Both the position numbers and the translations under genes were made by a program. The notes under the pieces were generated by a model. That model was not told the origin of the DNA and did no database searches. It saw nothing but the letters and a program-made list of their open reading frames with translations. Positions 34,081 to 46,247 of a DNA stretch of 64,000 nucleotides are shown here, piece after piece (the first letter of the stretch is position 1; each line of letters begins with the position of its first letter). This DNA comes from Theropithecus gelada (taxonomy: Eukaryota; Chordata; Mammalia; Primates; Cercopithecidae), in contig NC_037680.1 in NCBI RefSeq assembly GCF_003255815.1, forward strand, positions 14,790,653 through 14,854,652, in the 5' to 3' direction.

Positions 34081-34541
34081 AGCCACCAGGCTAAGTTGCC
34101 TCCCCTGTTATTTACATAAATTGCATAATTCCCTAAACTGAATTGGAAAGCATACACTAATTGCACATTCTCCAGGCAGTACCTCTGTTGGAGAATATTC
34201 AACATTCTTCACTCTCTCATTGCACTTGATAGGCATATACTATGCAGTGAAAATAACCATAGATCCTATAATTTTTGCTTCTATATCTAAGAGAAGTGCA
34301 GAGATTGACAGCTGTTTTCTCTCTTTTTTTCTTTTTTATTATACTTTAAGTTCTAGGGTACATGTACACAATGTGCAGGTTTGTTACATATGTATACATG
34401 AGCCATGTTGGTGTGCTGCTCCCATTACCTCGTCATTTACATTAGGTATATCTCCTAATGCTATCCCTCCCCCCTTCCCCCACCCCACAACAGGCCCCAG
34501 TGTGTGATGTTCCCCTTCCTGTGTCCAAGTGTTCTCATAGT

Positions 34542-37500
34542 TCAATTCCCACCTATGAGTGAGAACATGTGGTGTTTGGTTTTCTGTTCTTGTGATAATT
34601 TGCTGAGAATGATGGTTTCCAGCTGCGGATATGTCCCTACAAAGGACACAAACTCATCCTTTTTTATGGCTGCATAGTATTCCATGGTGTATATGTGCCA
34701 CATTTTCTTAATCCAGTCTGTCATTGATGGACATTTGGGTTGCTTCCAAGTCTTTGCTATTGTGAATAGTGCTGCAATAAACATACGTGTGCATGTGTCT
34801 TTATAGCAGCGTAATTTATAATCCTTTGGGTATATACTCAGTAACGGGATGGCTGGGTCAAATGGTATTTCTAGTTCTAGATTCTTGACGAATTGCCACA
34901 CTGTCTTCCACAATGGTTGAACTAGTTTACAGTTCCACCAACAGTGTAAAAGTGTTCCTATTTCTGCACATCCTCTCCAGCACCTGTTGTTTCCTGACTT
35001 TTTATTGATCGCCATTCTAACTGGTATGAGGTGGTGTCTCATTGTGGTTTTGATTTGCATTTCTCTGATGGCTAGTGATGATAAGCATTTTTTCATGTGT
35101 CTGTTGTCTACATAAATGTCTTCTTTTGAGAAGTGTCTGTTCATATCCTTTGCCCACTTTTTGATGGGGTTTTTTTTTTTTTTTTTTTCTTGTAAATTTG
35201 ATTGAGTTCTTTGTAGGTTCTGGATATTAGCCCTTTGTCAGATGAGTAGATTGCAAAAATTTTCTCCCATTCTGTAGGTTGCTGGTTCACTCTGATGGTA
35301 GTTTCTTTTGCTGTGCAGAAGCTCTGTAGTTTAATTTGATCCCATTTGTCAATTTTGACTTTTGTTGCCATTGCTTTTGGTGTTTTAGACATGAAGTCCT
35401 TGCCCATGACTATGTCCTGAATGGTATTGCCTAGGTTTTCCTCTAGGGTTTTTATGGTTTTAGGTCTAACATTTAAGTTTCTAAACCATCTTGAATCAAT
35501 TTTTGTATAAGATGTAAGGAAGGGATCCAGTTTCAGCTTTCTACTTGTGGCTAGGGAATCCTTTCCCCATTTCTTGTTTTTGTCAGGTTTATCAAAGATC
35601 AGATGGTTGTAGATGTTGGTATTCTTTCTGAGGGCTCTGTTCTGTTCCATTGGTCTATATCTCTGTTTTGGTACCCGTACCATACTGTTTTGGTTACTGT
35701 AGCCTTGTAGTATAGTTTGAAGTCAGGTAGCATGATGCCTCCAGCTTTGTTCTTTTGGTTTAGGACTGTCTTGGCAATGCGGGCTCTTTTTTGGTTCCAT
35801 ATGAACTTTAAAGCAGTTTTTTCCAATTCTGTGAAGAAAGTAATTGGTAGCTTAATGGGGATGGCATTGAATCTATAAATTACCTTGGACAGTATGGCCG
35901 TTTTCACAATATTGATTCTTCCTATCCATGAGCATGGAATGTTCTTCCATTTGTTTGTGTCCTCTTTTATTTCATTAAGCAGTGGTTTGTAGTTCTCCTT
36001 GAAGAGGTCCTTCACATCCCTTGTAAGTTGAATTCCTAGGTATTTTATTCTTTTTGAAGTAATTGTGAATGGGAGTTTACTCATGATTTGGCTCTCTGTC
36101 TGTTATTGGTGTATAAGAATGCTAGTGACTTTTGCACATTGATTTTGTATCCTGAGACTTTGCTGAAGTTGCTTATCAGCTTAAGGAGATTTTGGGCTGA
36201 GATGATGGGGTTTTCTAAATATACAATCATGTCATCTGCAAACAGGAACAATTTGACTTCCTCTTTTCCTAATTGCATACCCTTGATTTCTTTCTCTTGC
36301 CTGATTGCCCTGGCCAGAACTTCCAACACTATGTTGAATAGGAGTGGTGAGAGAGGGCATCCCTGTCTTATGCCAGTTTTCAAGGGGAATGCTTCCAGTT
36401 TTTTTCCCATTCAGTATGATATTGGCTGTGGGTTTGTCATAAATAACTCTTATTATTTTGAGATATGTTTCATCAGTACCAAATTTATTGAGAGTTTTTG
36501 TCATGAAGGGCTGTTGAATTTTGTCAAAGGCATTTTCTGCATCTATTGAGATAATCATGTGGTTTTGGTCTTTTGTTCTGTTTCTATGCTGGGTTATGTT
36601 TATTGATTTGCATATGTTGATCCAGTGTTGCATCCCAGGGATGAAGCCCACTTGATCATGGTGGATAAGCTTTTTGATGTGCTGCTGGATTCAGTTTGCC
36701 AGTATTTTATTGAGGATTTTTGCATCGATGTTCATCAGGGATATTGGTCTAAAATTCTCTTTTTTTGTTGTGTCTCTGCCAGGCTTTGGTATCAGGATGA
36801 TGTTGGCCTCATAAAATGAGTTAGGGAGGATTCCCTTTTTGTCTATTGATTGGAATAATTTCAGAAGGAATGGTACCAGCTCCTCCTTGTACCTCTGGTA
36901 GAATTCGGCTGTGAATCCATCTGGTCCTGGACTTTTTTTGGTTGGTAGGCTATTAATTATTGCCTCAATTTCAGAGCCTGCTATTGGTCTATTCAGGGAT
37001 TCAACTTCTTCCCGGTTTAGTCTTGGGAGAGTGTATGTGACCAGGAATTTATCCATTTCTTCTAGGTTTTCTAGTTTATTTGCGTAGACGTGTTTAGAGT
37101 ATTATCTGATGGTAGTTTGTATTTCTGTGGAGTCGGTGGTGATATCCCCTTTATCATTTTTTATTATGTCTATTTGATTCTTCTCTCTTTTCTTCTTTAT
37201 TAGTCTTGCTAGCGATCTATCAATTTTGTTGATCTTTTCAAAAAACCAGCTCCTGGATTCATTGATTTTTTGGAGGGTTTTTTGTGTCTCTATCTCCTTC
37301 AGTTCTGCTCTGATCTTAGTTATTTCTTGCCTTCTGCTAGCTTTTGAATGTGTGTGCTCTTGCTTCTCTAGTTCTTTTAATTGTGATGTTAGCGTGTCAA
37401 TTTTAGATCTTTCCTGCTTTCTCTTGTGGGCATTTAGTGCTGTAAGTTTCCCTCTACACCCTGCTTTAAATGTGTCCCAGAGATTCTGGTATGTTGTGTC

Positions 37501-38262
37501 TTTGTTCTCATTGGTTTCAAAGAACATCTTTATTTCTACCTTCATTTCGTTATGTACCAAGTATTCATTCAGGAGCAGGTTGTTCAGCTTCCATGTAGTT
37601 GAGTGGTTTTGAGTGAGTTTCTTAATCCTGAGTTCTAGTTTGATTGCGCTGTGGTCTGAGAAGTGTGATGTGGTGCTGAGAAGAATGTATATTCTGTTGA
37701 TTTGGGGTGGAGAGTTCTGTAGATGTCTATTAGGTCTGCTTGGTGCAGAGTTGAGTTCAACTCCTGGATATCCTTTATAACTTTCTGTCTCGTTGATCTG
37801 TCTAATGTTGACAGTGGGGTATTGAAGTCTCCCATTATTACTGTGTGGGAGTCTAAGTCTCTTTGTAAGTCTCTAAGGACTTGCTTTATGAATCTAGGTG
37901 CTCCTGTATTGGGTGCATATCTATTTAGGATAGTTAGCTCTTCTTGTTGAATTGATCCCTTTACCATTATGTAATGGCGTTCTTTGTCTCTTTAGATTTT
38001 TGTTGGTTTAAAGTCTGTTTTATCAGAGAATAGGATTGCAACCCCTGCCTTTTTTTGTTTTCCATTTGCTTGGTAGATCTTCCTCCATCCCTTTATTTTT
38101 GAGCCTATGTGTGTCTCTGCACATGAGATGGGTCTCCTGGATGCAGCAAATTGATGGTTCTTGACTCTTTATTCAATTTTCCAGCCTGTGTCTTTTAATT
38201 GGAGCATTTAGCCCATTTACATTTAAGGTTATTATTTTTATGTGTGAACTTGATCCTGTTAT
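34542..38262 (-). pseudogene. L1 ORF2 pseudogene (endonuclease/reverse transcriptase)
   Basis: ORF2p is the endonuclease and reverse transcriptase of L1. Here the initiator ATG is ATA (38260-38262), followed by the normal ACAGGATCA. The span is about 3.72 kb against the usual 3.83 kb. A deletion of roughly 90 bp near 37655-37670 falls around residue 200-230, in the C-terminal part of the endonuclease domain. Frames are split into at least eight pieces. The reverse transcriptase motif FADD is retained (36231-36242), as is the C-terminal cysteine-rich region (CWRGCAEIGTLLHCWWNC, near 34950-35000). Confidence 0.88.
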
Positions 38263-38325
38263 TATGGTGTTAGCTCGTTATTTTGCTCGTTAGTTGATGC
38301 AGTTTCTTCCTAGCATTGATTGTCT

Positions 38326-39333
38326 TTACATTTTGGCATGTTTTTGCAGTGACTGGTACCAGTTGTTCCTTTCCATGTTTAGTGCTTCCTTCAGGATCTC
38401 TTATAGGGCAGGCCTGGTGGTGACAAAATCTCTCAGCATTTGCTTGTCTGTAAAGGATTTTATTTCTCCATCACTTATGAAGCTTAGTTTGGCTGGATAT
38501 GAAATTCTGGGTTGAAAATTCTTTTCTTTAAGAATGTTGAATATTGGCCCCCACTCTCTTCTGGCTTGTAGATTTTGTGCTGAAAGATCTGCTGTTAGTC
38601 TGGTGAGTTTCCCTTTGTGAGTAACCCAACCTTTCTCTCTTAACATTTTTTCCTTCATTTCAACTTTGGTGAGTCTGACAATTATGTGTCTTGGAGTGGC
38701 TCTTCTCGAGGAGTATCTTTATGGCATTCTCTGTATTTCCTGAATTTGAATGTTGGCCTGCCTTGCTAGGTTGGGGAAGTTCTCCTGGATAATACCCTGC
38801 AGAGTGTTTTCCAACTTTGTTCCATTCTCCCCATCACTTTCAAGCACACCAATCAGATGTAGATTTGGTCTTTTCACATAGTCCCATATTTCTTGGAGGC
38901 TTTGTTCATTTCTTTTTACTCTTTTTTTCTAAACTTCTCTTCTTGCTTCATTTCATTCATTTGATCCTCAATCACTGATATCCTTTCTTCCAGTTGATCA
39001 AGTCAGTTACTGAAGCTTGTGCATTTGTCACGTAGTTCTCATGTCATGGTTCTCATCTCTATCAGTTCGTTTATGGACTTCTCTGCATTGGTTTTTCTAA
39101 TTAGCCATTCATCAAATTGTTTTCTCAAGGTTTTTAGTTTCCTTGTGCTGGATTCGTAATTCCTCCTTTAGCTCAGAGAAATTTGATTGTCTGAAGTCTT
39201 CTTCTCTCAGCTCATCAAAGTCATTCTCCATCCAGCTTTCTTCCGTTGCTGGCGAGGAGCTGCATTCCTTTGGAGGGGGAGAGATACTCTGAGTTTTAGA
39301 ATTTCCAGCTTTTCTGTACTGCTTTTTCCCCAT
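38326..39333 (-). pseudogene. L1 ORF1 pseudogene
   Basis: It starts at the conserved ATG (39331-39333, MGKKQ) and should end at the TAA at 38326-38328, about the normal 1.0 kb. The frame stops about 73 codons in, near 39112, at the end of the first coiled-coil part. A later C-terminal part stays open at 38401-38658 (MKEKMLREKGW to VTTRPAL). A related copy with an open frame lies at 1-877. Confidence 0.85.
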
Positions 39334-39906
39334 CTTTGTGGTTTTATCTACTTTTGGTCTTTGATGATGGTGATGTACAGATGGGTTTTGGTGTGGATGT
39401 CCTTTCTGTTTGTCGTTTTTCCTTCTAACAGTCAGGACCCTCAGCTGTAGGTCTGTTGGAGTTTGCTCAAGGTCCACTCTGGACCCTATTTGCCTGGGTA
39501 TCAGCAGCAGAGGCTGCAGAAGAGTCAATATTGCTGAACAGCAAATATTGCTGTCTGATCGTTCCTCTGGAAGCTTCATCTCAGAGGTGTACCCGGCCAT
39601 GTGAGGTGTCAGTCTGCCCCTATTGGGGATGTCTCCCAGTTAGACTACTAGAGGGTCAGGGACTCACTTGAGCAGACAATCTGTCAGTTCTCAGATCTCA
39701 ACCTCTGTGCTGGGAAAACCACTACTCTCTTCAAAGCTGTCAGACGGGGACATTTACATCTGCAGAGATTTCTGCTGCCTTTTGTTTGGCTGTGCCCTGT
39801 CCCCTAAGGTGGAGTCTACAGAGGCAGGCAGGCCTCCTTGAGCTTCGGTGGGCTCCACCCAGTTCAAGCTTCCTGGCCGCTTTGTTTACCTACTTAAGCC
39901 TCAGCA

Positions 39907-39951
39907 ATGGCGGGCGCCCCTCCCTCAGCCTCGCTGCCGCCTTGCAGTTAG
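39907..39951 (+). pseudogene. Antisense L1 ORF0 remnant, stopped after 14 codons
   Basis: Same start (MAGAPP) and the same early TAG position as the ORF0 remnant at 1463-1507. The base changes that create the stop differ (CGG TAG against AGT TAG), but the stop is at codon 15 in both. Confidence 0.55.
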
Positions 39952-40343
39952 ATCTCAGACTGCTGTGCTAGGAATGAGGGAGGCTCCGTGGGCATGGGAA
40001 CCCTCTGAGCCAGACGAGGGACATAATTTCCTGGTGTGCCGTTTGCTAACACCCTTGGTAAAGCGCAGTATTGGTGGGAGTGACCCGATTTTCCAGGTGT
40101 TGTGTGTCACAGTTTCCCTTGGTTAGGAAAGGGAATTCCCTTCCCCCTTGTGCTTCCCAGGTGAGGCAATGCCTCACCCTGCTTTGTTCTCCCTTGTTGG
40201 GCTGCACCCACTGTCCTGCCCCCACTGACATGCCCCAGTGAGATGAATCCAGTACCTCAGTTGGAAATGTAGAAATCACCTGTCCTCTGTGTCACTCACT
40301 CTGGGAGCTAGAGGCTGGAGCTGTTCCTATTCAGCCATCTTGG

Positions 40344-41112
40344 CATGGCGATGTTTTTTCCCTTAAGAAAGGAAATGGATGGGGAACTATTATTGGCTGA
40401 ATAGGTACTATGGAGAGGCACTATGTTAGACACTGCTTATATTGAATGACTTCTGTCTTTCAGGTAAATAAGTGTAACAAGTGAGTCTACTTCTATATTT
40501 CTTTTGGCTCTCCAAGTTTCCCACCAGTGAATATAAGGGAATGTAAGTGCTAGATTCTGGGCTTTTGGAGTGTTTAGAGGTGTGCTGGGATATCAACTTA
40601 TACTTCTATAGATTATATAATTATAATAATAGATATCATTTACTACCTACATGTATATAGGTTTATTATATTACATATTATAGTAACATAATTCTACATA
40701 TATAATATGATTCAGTATAATTCTGTTAATAGACTAGTGAGGCAAATTTAAAAAGAATGGAACTGTATACTAAAATACATGAAGAATAACTAAAAATGCC
40801 ATTAATGTTCGCAGAGTGGAACTCTGTTTACTTTAGGGACCAGAGTAAACAGAGAAGACTTTTGGAGTAGATAAGACTTGAGCTTGACTTTTTGTGTGTA
40901 GAAATGAGTTGTTTCAGCTCTGCCAGGCTACCTGGCATCAGAACAACTCTCCCACCAACAATGCTAGAAAAGTGGATTTAAGAACCATTGTTTAAAGGCA
41001 TTGGAGAGCTCCTAAGCAACAAGGACTTTAGGGTTCTGTATGAAAGGAAAGCTCAGAGATGCAAGCGTAACATTTGACACTGCCTCATCAACCAAGATAT
41101 TAGCCACTTCTC
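40344..41112. other. Spacer between two L1 elements
   Basis: Mostly AT-rich sequence with no recognised gene. 40380-40450 vaguely resembles an L2 end (GGCACTATGTTAGACACTG). It separates head-to-head L1 copies. Confidence 0.4.
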
Positions 41113-43571
41113 AATAAATAGCCTACCAATCAACAACAACAACAACAAACCCCGGGCCCAGACTGATTTACAGCTGAATTCTACCAGAGGTATGAAGAGG
41201 AGCTGGTACCATTTCTTCTGAAACTATTCCAAACAATTGAAAAGGAGGGACTCCTCCCCATCTCGTATTATGAGGCCAGAATCATCTGGATACCAAAACC
41301 TGGCAGTGATACAACAAAAAAAGAAAACTTCAGGGCAATATTCCTTATGAACATTGATCCAAAAATCATCAATAAAATACTGGCAAACGGAATTCAGCAG
41401 CACATCAAAAAGTTTATCCATCACAATCAAGTTGGCTTCATCCCCAGGATGTAAGGTTGGTTCAACATACGCAAATCAACTAATGTAATTCATCACATAA
41501 ACAGAACGAAAGACAAAAACCACGTGATAAACTGATAGATGCAGAAAAGGGCCTTCAATATAATTCAACATCCCTTCATGTTAAAAACTCTTAATAAACT
41601 AGGTATTGAAGGAACATACCTCAAAATAATAAGAGCCATTTATGACAAACCCACAGCAAATATCATACTGAATGGGCAAAAGCTGGAAGCATATCTCTTG
41701 AAAACCGGCACAAGACAAGGATGCATTCTCCCATCACTCCTATTCAACATAGTATTAGAAGTTCTGGCCAGGGCAATCAGGCAAGTGAAAGAAATAAAGG
41801 GTACTCAAATAAGAAGAGAAGAAGTCAAATCATCTTTATTTGCAGATGACATGATCTTCTTATATCTAGAAAACCCCATCATCTCAGCCCAAAAGCTTCA
41901 TAAGCTGATAAACAACTTATCATCTCAGGATACAAAACCAATGTGCAAAAATCACAAGCACTCCTATACACAACAGACAAGCAGAGAGCCAAATCACAAA
42001 TGTACTCTTATTTGTAATTTTTACAAAAAGAATAAAATACCTAGAAATACAGCTAACAAGGGAAGTGAAGGACCTACTCAAGGAGAACTATAGACCACTA
42101 CTCCAGGAACTCAGAGAGAACACAAACAAATGGAAAAATATTCCATGCTCATGGATAGGACGAATGAATATTGTGAAAATGGCCATACTGCCCAAGTAAT
42201 TTATAGATTCAATGCTATTCCCATTAAACTACCATTGACATTCTTCACAGAATTAGAAAAAAAAAACTTTTAAAAAATTCATATGGAACCAAAAAAGAGC
42301 CCGTATAGACAAGACAATACTAAGCAAAAAGAACAAAGCTGTAGGCATCATGCTACACAAATTCAAACTATACTATAAGGCTACAGTAACCGAAACAGCA
42401 TGAACTGGTACAAAAACAGACACACAGATGAATAGAACAAAATAGAGAACTCAGAAATAAGGCTGCACATCAACAACCATCTGATCTTTGACAAACCTGA
42501 CAAAAACAAGCAATGAGGAAAGGATTCCCTATGCAATAAATAGTGCTGGGAGAACTGCCTATCCATATGCAGAAAATTGAAACTGGACCCCTTTCTTACA
42601 CGTTATACAAAAATTAACTCAAGATGGATTAAAGACTTACATATAATACTCAAAACTATAAAAATCCTGTAAGAAAATCTGGGCAATACTATTCAGAACA
42701 TAGGCACGGGCAAAGATTTCATGATGAAGATGCCAAAAGCAATTGCAACAAAAGTAAAAATTGACAAATGGGATCTAATTAAACTAAAGAGCTTCTGCAC
42801 AGCAAAAGAAACTACTATCAGAGTGAACAGACAACCTACAGGATGGGAGAAAATGTTTGCAATCTATCCATCTGACAAAGGTCTAATATCCAGAGTCTGC
42901 AAGGAACTTAAACAAATTTACGAGAAAGAAAAAAAAATCTTATTAAAAAGCGGGTAAAGAACATGAACAGACACTTCTCAGAAGAAAACATTTATGCAGC
43001 CAAAAAGGTATGAAAATAAGCTCAACATCACTGATCATTAGAGAAATGCAAATCAAAACCACAATGAGATACCATCCCATAACAATCAGAATGGCGATTA
43101 TTAAAAAGTCAAGAAACAACAGATGCAGATAAGGTTGCAGAAAATTAGGAATGCTTTTACACTGTTGATGGGAAGGTAAATCAGTTCAACCATTGTGGGA
43201 AAGCAGTGTGGCTACTCCTCAAATATCTAGAACCAGAAATACTATTTGACCCAGCAATCTCATTACTGGGTGTATACACAAAGGAATATAAATCCTTCTG
43301 TTATAAAGATACACCCATGTGTATGTTCATTGCAGCACTATTCACAATAGCAAAGACATGGAATCAACTGAAATGCCCATCAATGATAGGCTGGATAAAG
43401 AAAATGTGGTAGTGGTACATATACACCATAGAATACTATACAGCCCTTAAAAGGAATGAGATCATGTTCTCTGCAGAGACTTGAATGGAACTGGAATCTG
43501 TTATCTTCAGCAAACTAATGCAGGAACAGAAAAACAAACTCCACATGTTCTTACCTAAAAGTGGGAGCTAA
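41113..43571 (+). pseudogene. L1 ORF2 pseudogene, 5'-truncated
   Basis: The reverse transcriptase part is recognisable: AEFYQRYEEELVPFLL, NKLGIEGTYLKIIRAIYDKPTANI, FADD at 41839-41850. Later pieces include 42721-42957 and 43206-43412 (FDPAISLLGVY). Several stops and frameshifts separate these parts. Confidence 0.82.
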
Positions 43572-43795
43572 ACAATGAGAACACATGGACACAGGGAGGG
43601 GAACAACACACACTGCAGCCTATTGGGCAGAAAGAGGGACAGCATAAGGAAAAATAGCTAATGCATGCTGGGCTGAATATCTAGGTGATGGGTTGATAGG
43701 TGCGGCAAACCACCATGACACACATTTACCTCTTTAACAAACCTGCACATCCTACACGTGTACCCTGGAACTTAAAATTAAAAAAAAACAACAAC
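41113..43795 (+). mobile_element. 5'-truncated LINE-1 (L1PA-type), ORF2 3' two-thirds and 3'UTR
   Basis: It starts inside ORF2 at AATAAATAGCCTACCAATCAA, with a small (CAA)n in place of the usual AAAAAAAG, just before the GPDGF-equivalent region. It runs to the 3' end CCTGGAACTTAAAATTAAA at about 43780, followed by a short A/CAA tail. Its ORF2 is interrupted. It is in inverted orientation relative to 34322-40343. Diagnostic details suggest an older L1PA subfamily. Confidence 0.88.
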
Positions 43796-43879
43796 AAATA
43801 AACATTTTTAAATGCAAAATATCTGATGTTTCTCTGATTTCATTCACAAGATAACCAATTTTAGTACCTTTAAGTTTTT

Positions 43880-44058
43880 TTTTCTGATAATTCTCACCAT
43901 AATGAATTGTGTGCTTACTTTAGTTTTAACTCTATAAACGTCATTGAGATATAATTTTTATACAGCAAAATGCATAAATGTTAAGAGTTCAGCTTGATGA
44001 ATCTTTGACAGATCTGTACCTCCATGTAGCCTCTATCTTAATCAAGATACATCTCCCA
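43880..44058 (-). mobile_element. L1M fragment, left half of the split target element
   Basis: Antisense L1M 3' region: GTCATTGAGATATAATTTTTATACAGC, then a decayed stretch to ATCAAGATACATCTCCCA. It continues at 50641 after the inserted L1, so the two halves were once contiguous. Confidence 0.75.
44044..44058 (+). repeat. Target-site duplication, left copy
   Basis: AAGATACATCTCCCA, identical over 15 bp to 50626-50640. It marks the insertion of the L1 at 44059-50625. Confidence 0.95.
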
Positions 44059-45210
44059 GAGGCAAGACTTAGGACTAGCTTGCAGCTTCTGCTCAGACAG
44101 AGCAATGTGTGAAAACCACATCTTGAACTTTTGCTCCAAGAACTACCACAGGAATGTATCAGGAAAGCCGAGAGAACCTTCAGACCCTTTGAAGGAACTG
44201 GATCACGACTGCAGGCTCTCTGAGATGCTGAAAAACCATGTCTGCTTACTTTCTCAGTGGGGAGGCTTGTGGTCTGGGGCAAGTTCTCAGCCCTGGTCAC
44301 CAGCTGCCTGGAAATAGAATTGGTGCTGTTGGAGGGGCACAGTGAGAGTAAGACCAGCCTTTAGGACTGTAGGCTGCATGGGATCAGGGGTGAGGCCTGC
44401 GACGGCCAGCTTTCCCCCACTTCCCTAGTGACCTGTATGACTCAACAGAGGCAGCCATAATCCCCCTGGGAATATAACTCCATTGTACTGGGAACCACAC
44501 CTCCATTCCCCACAGCAGCCGTAGCAAGCCCAGCTCAAGGAAAGGCTGAGCTTGGACACTCCTATCCTTGCCCTGACCTGGTGGTCTTTCTCTACCCACC
44601 CTGGTAGCCAAAGACAAAGATTATAATGTCTTGGGAGCTCTATGGCCCTGCCTGCTGCTGAGAAACCTGAATACTGAATCAGATGTCCCTAAGGCAAGTT
44701 TGCATCCTCCCTATAGAATCACAGTTGATGCACTATTGAAAGCACCACCTCCTGGCTGGAGGCCAACCAACACAAAACCAGCATACTAAACAAAAACACA
44801 ACCAAGGACCCTCAGAGAGTCCACTTCACTCCAATGCTACCTCCACCAAAGCAGATGCTGGTATCCACAGCTGCAAGACCTGAAGATAGATCACATCACA
44901 AGACTCTTTGCAGAGACTCCCCAGTACCAGCCCAGAGCCTGGTAGCTTCATTAGGTGGCTAGACCCAGAAGAGCAAAAACAATTGCTACAGTTTGGCTCT
45001 CAGGAAGCCCCATTCCTAGGGGAAAGGGGAGAACACCACATCAAAGTAGCACTCCGTGGGACAAAAGACTGAACAGCAGCAGCCCTTGAGTCCCAAATCT
45101 TCCTTCTGATATAGCCTACCCAAATGAGAAGGAACTAGAAAAACAATTTTCATAATATTACAAACCAAGGTTCTTTAACACCCCCAAAATATCATAGCAG
45201 CTCACCAGCA

Positions 45211-46138
45211 ATGAATCCAAACCAAGACGAAATCTCTGAATTGCCAGAAAGAGTTCAAAAGTTTGATTTTGAAAAGGTTGATTATTAAGCTAATCAAGGA
45301 GGCACCAGAGAAAGGTGAAGTCCAACTTAAAGAAATAAGAAACATGACACAGGATATGAAAGGAAAATTCTTCAGTGAAATAGCATAAATAAAAAACAAT
45401 CACAACTTCTGGAAATCAAGGACATACTTAGAGAAATGCAAAATGCACTGGAAAGTCTGAGCAATAGAATCAAAGAAGCCGAAGAAAGAACTTCAGAGCT
45501 GAAGACAAGGCTTTTGACTTACCCAATCTATCAAAGACAAAGAAAAAAGAATTTTAACAAATGAACAAAGCCTCCATGAAGTTTGGAACTATGTTAAATG
45601 TTCAAACCTAAGATTAATTGGTGTTTGTGAGAAAGAAGAGAATCTAAAAGTTTCTAAAAATATATTTGAGAAAATAATCAAGGAAAACTTCCTGAGCTTG
45701 CTAGAGATCTAGACATCCAAACACAAGAAACTCAAAGAACACCTGGGAAATTCATTGCAAAAAGATCATTGCCTAGGCATATAATCATCAGGTTATGTAA
45801 AGTCAAGATGAAGGAAAGAATCTTAAGAGTTATGAGGCGAAAGCGTCAGGTAACCTATAAATGAAAACTTATCAGATTAACAGCAGGTTTCTCAGAAGAA
45901 TCCCTACAAGTTAGAAGGGATTGGGATCTTATTTTTAGCCTCCTTTAACAAAACAATTATCAGCCAGGAATTTCATATACAGCAAAACTAAGCTTCATAA
46001 ATAAAGGAAAGATACAGTTTTTTTCCAGACAAATGTGGAGAGAATTCACCACCAGGACTACAAGAACTGCTAAAAGAAGCTCTAAATCTTGAAATATATT
46101 CTTGAAATACATCAAAATAGAATATCCTTAAAGCATAA
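45211..46138 (+). pseudogene. L1 ORF1 pseudogene of the older L1
   Basis: The start ATGAATCCAAACCAAGACGAAA at 45211 and stop region GCATAA at 46134-46138 mark the original ORF1. In between are recognisable parts (coiled-coil-like A-rich segment, LRLIGV-equivalent near 45600, C-terminal QEFHIQQN-type region near 45965), but stops interrupt all frames. Confidence 0.7.
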
Positions 46139-46247
46139 ATCTCACAGGACCTATATAGCGATAACACAATGCAAAACAAAACAAACAAACAAACAAAAAC
46201 AAACAAACAAACAAAATCCCACACAAGATACTCAGGCAACAGATAGC

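Larger units (their letters stand above)
34322..40343 (-). mobile_element. Nearly full-length L1PA-type LINE-1, inactive
   Basis: About 6.0 kb, read antisense from the 3' tail (T-rich 34322-34336, then TATTATACTTTAAG) to the 5' start (CCAAGATGGCTGAATAGG reversed, near 40343). The 5' end lacks about 10 bases of the G-rich start. The order is 5'UTR 39334-40343, ORF1 38326-39333, a short spacer, ORF2 34542-38262, then 3'UTR. ORF1 and ORF2 are both broken. The element is the same family as the one at 1-1905. I found no convincing TSD: the right flank reads CATGGCGATG and the left flank reads GACAGCTGTT. Confidence 0.95.

Noticed and set aside
36088..36549. 153-codon plus-strand frame and similar plus-strand frames within 34322-40343
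   Set aside because: Shadows on the antisense strand of L1 ORF2.
34305..40360. TSD for the nearly full-length minus-strand L1
   Set aside because: Flanks share only short T-rich similarity (GCTGTTTTCTC against GATGTTTTTTC), not a convincing duplication.
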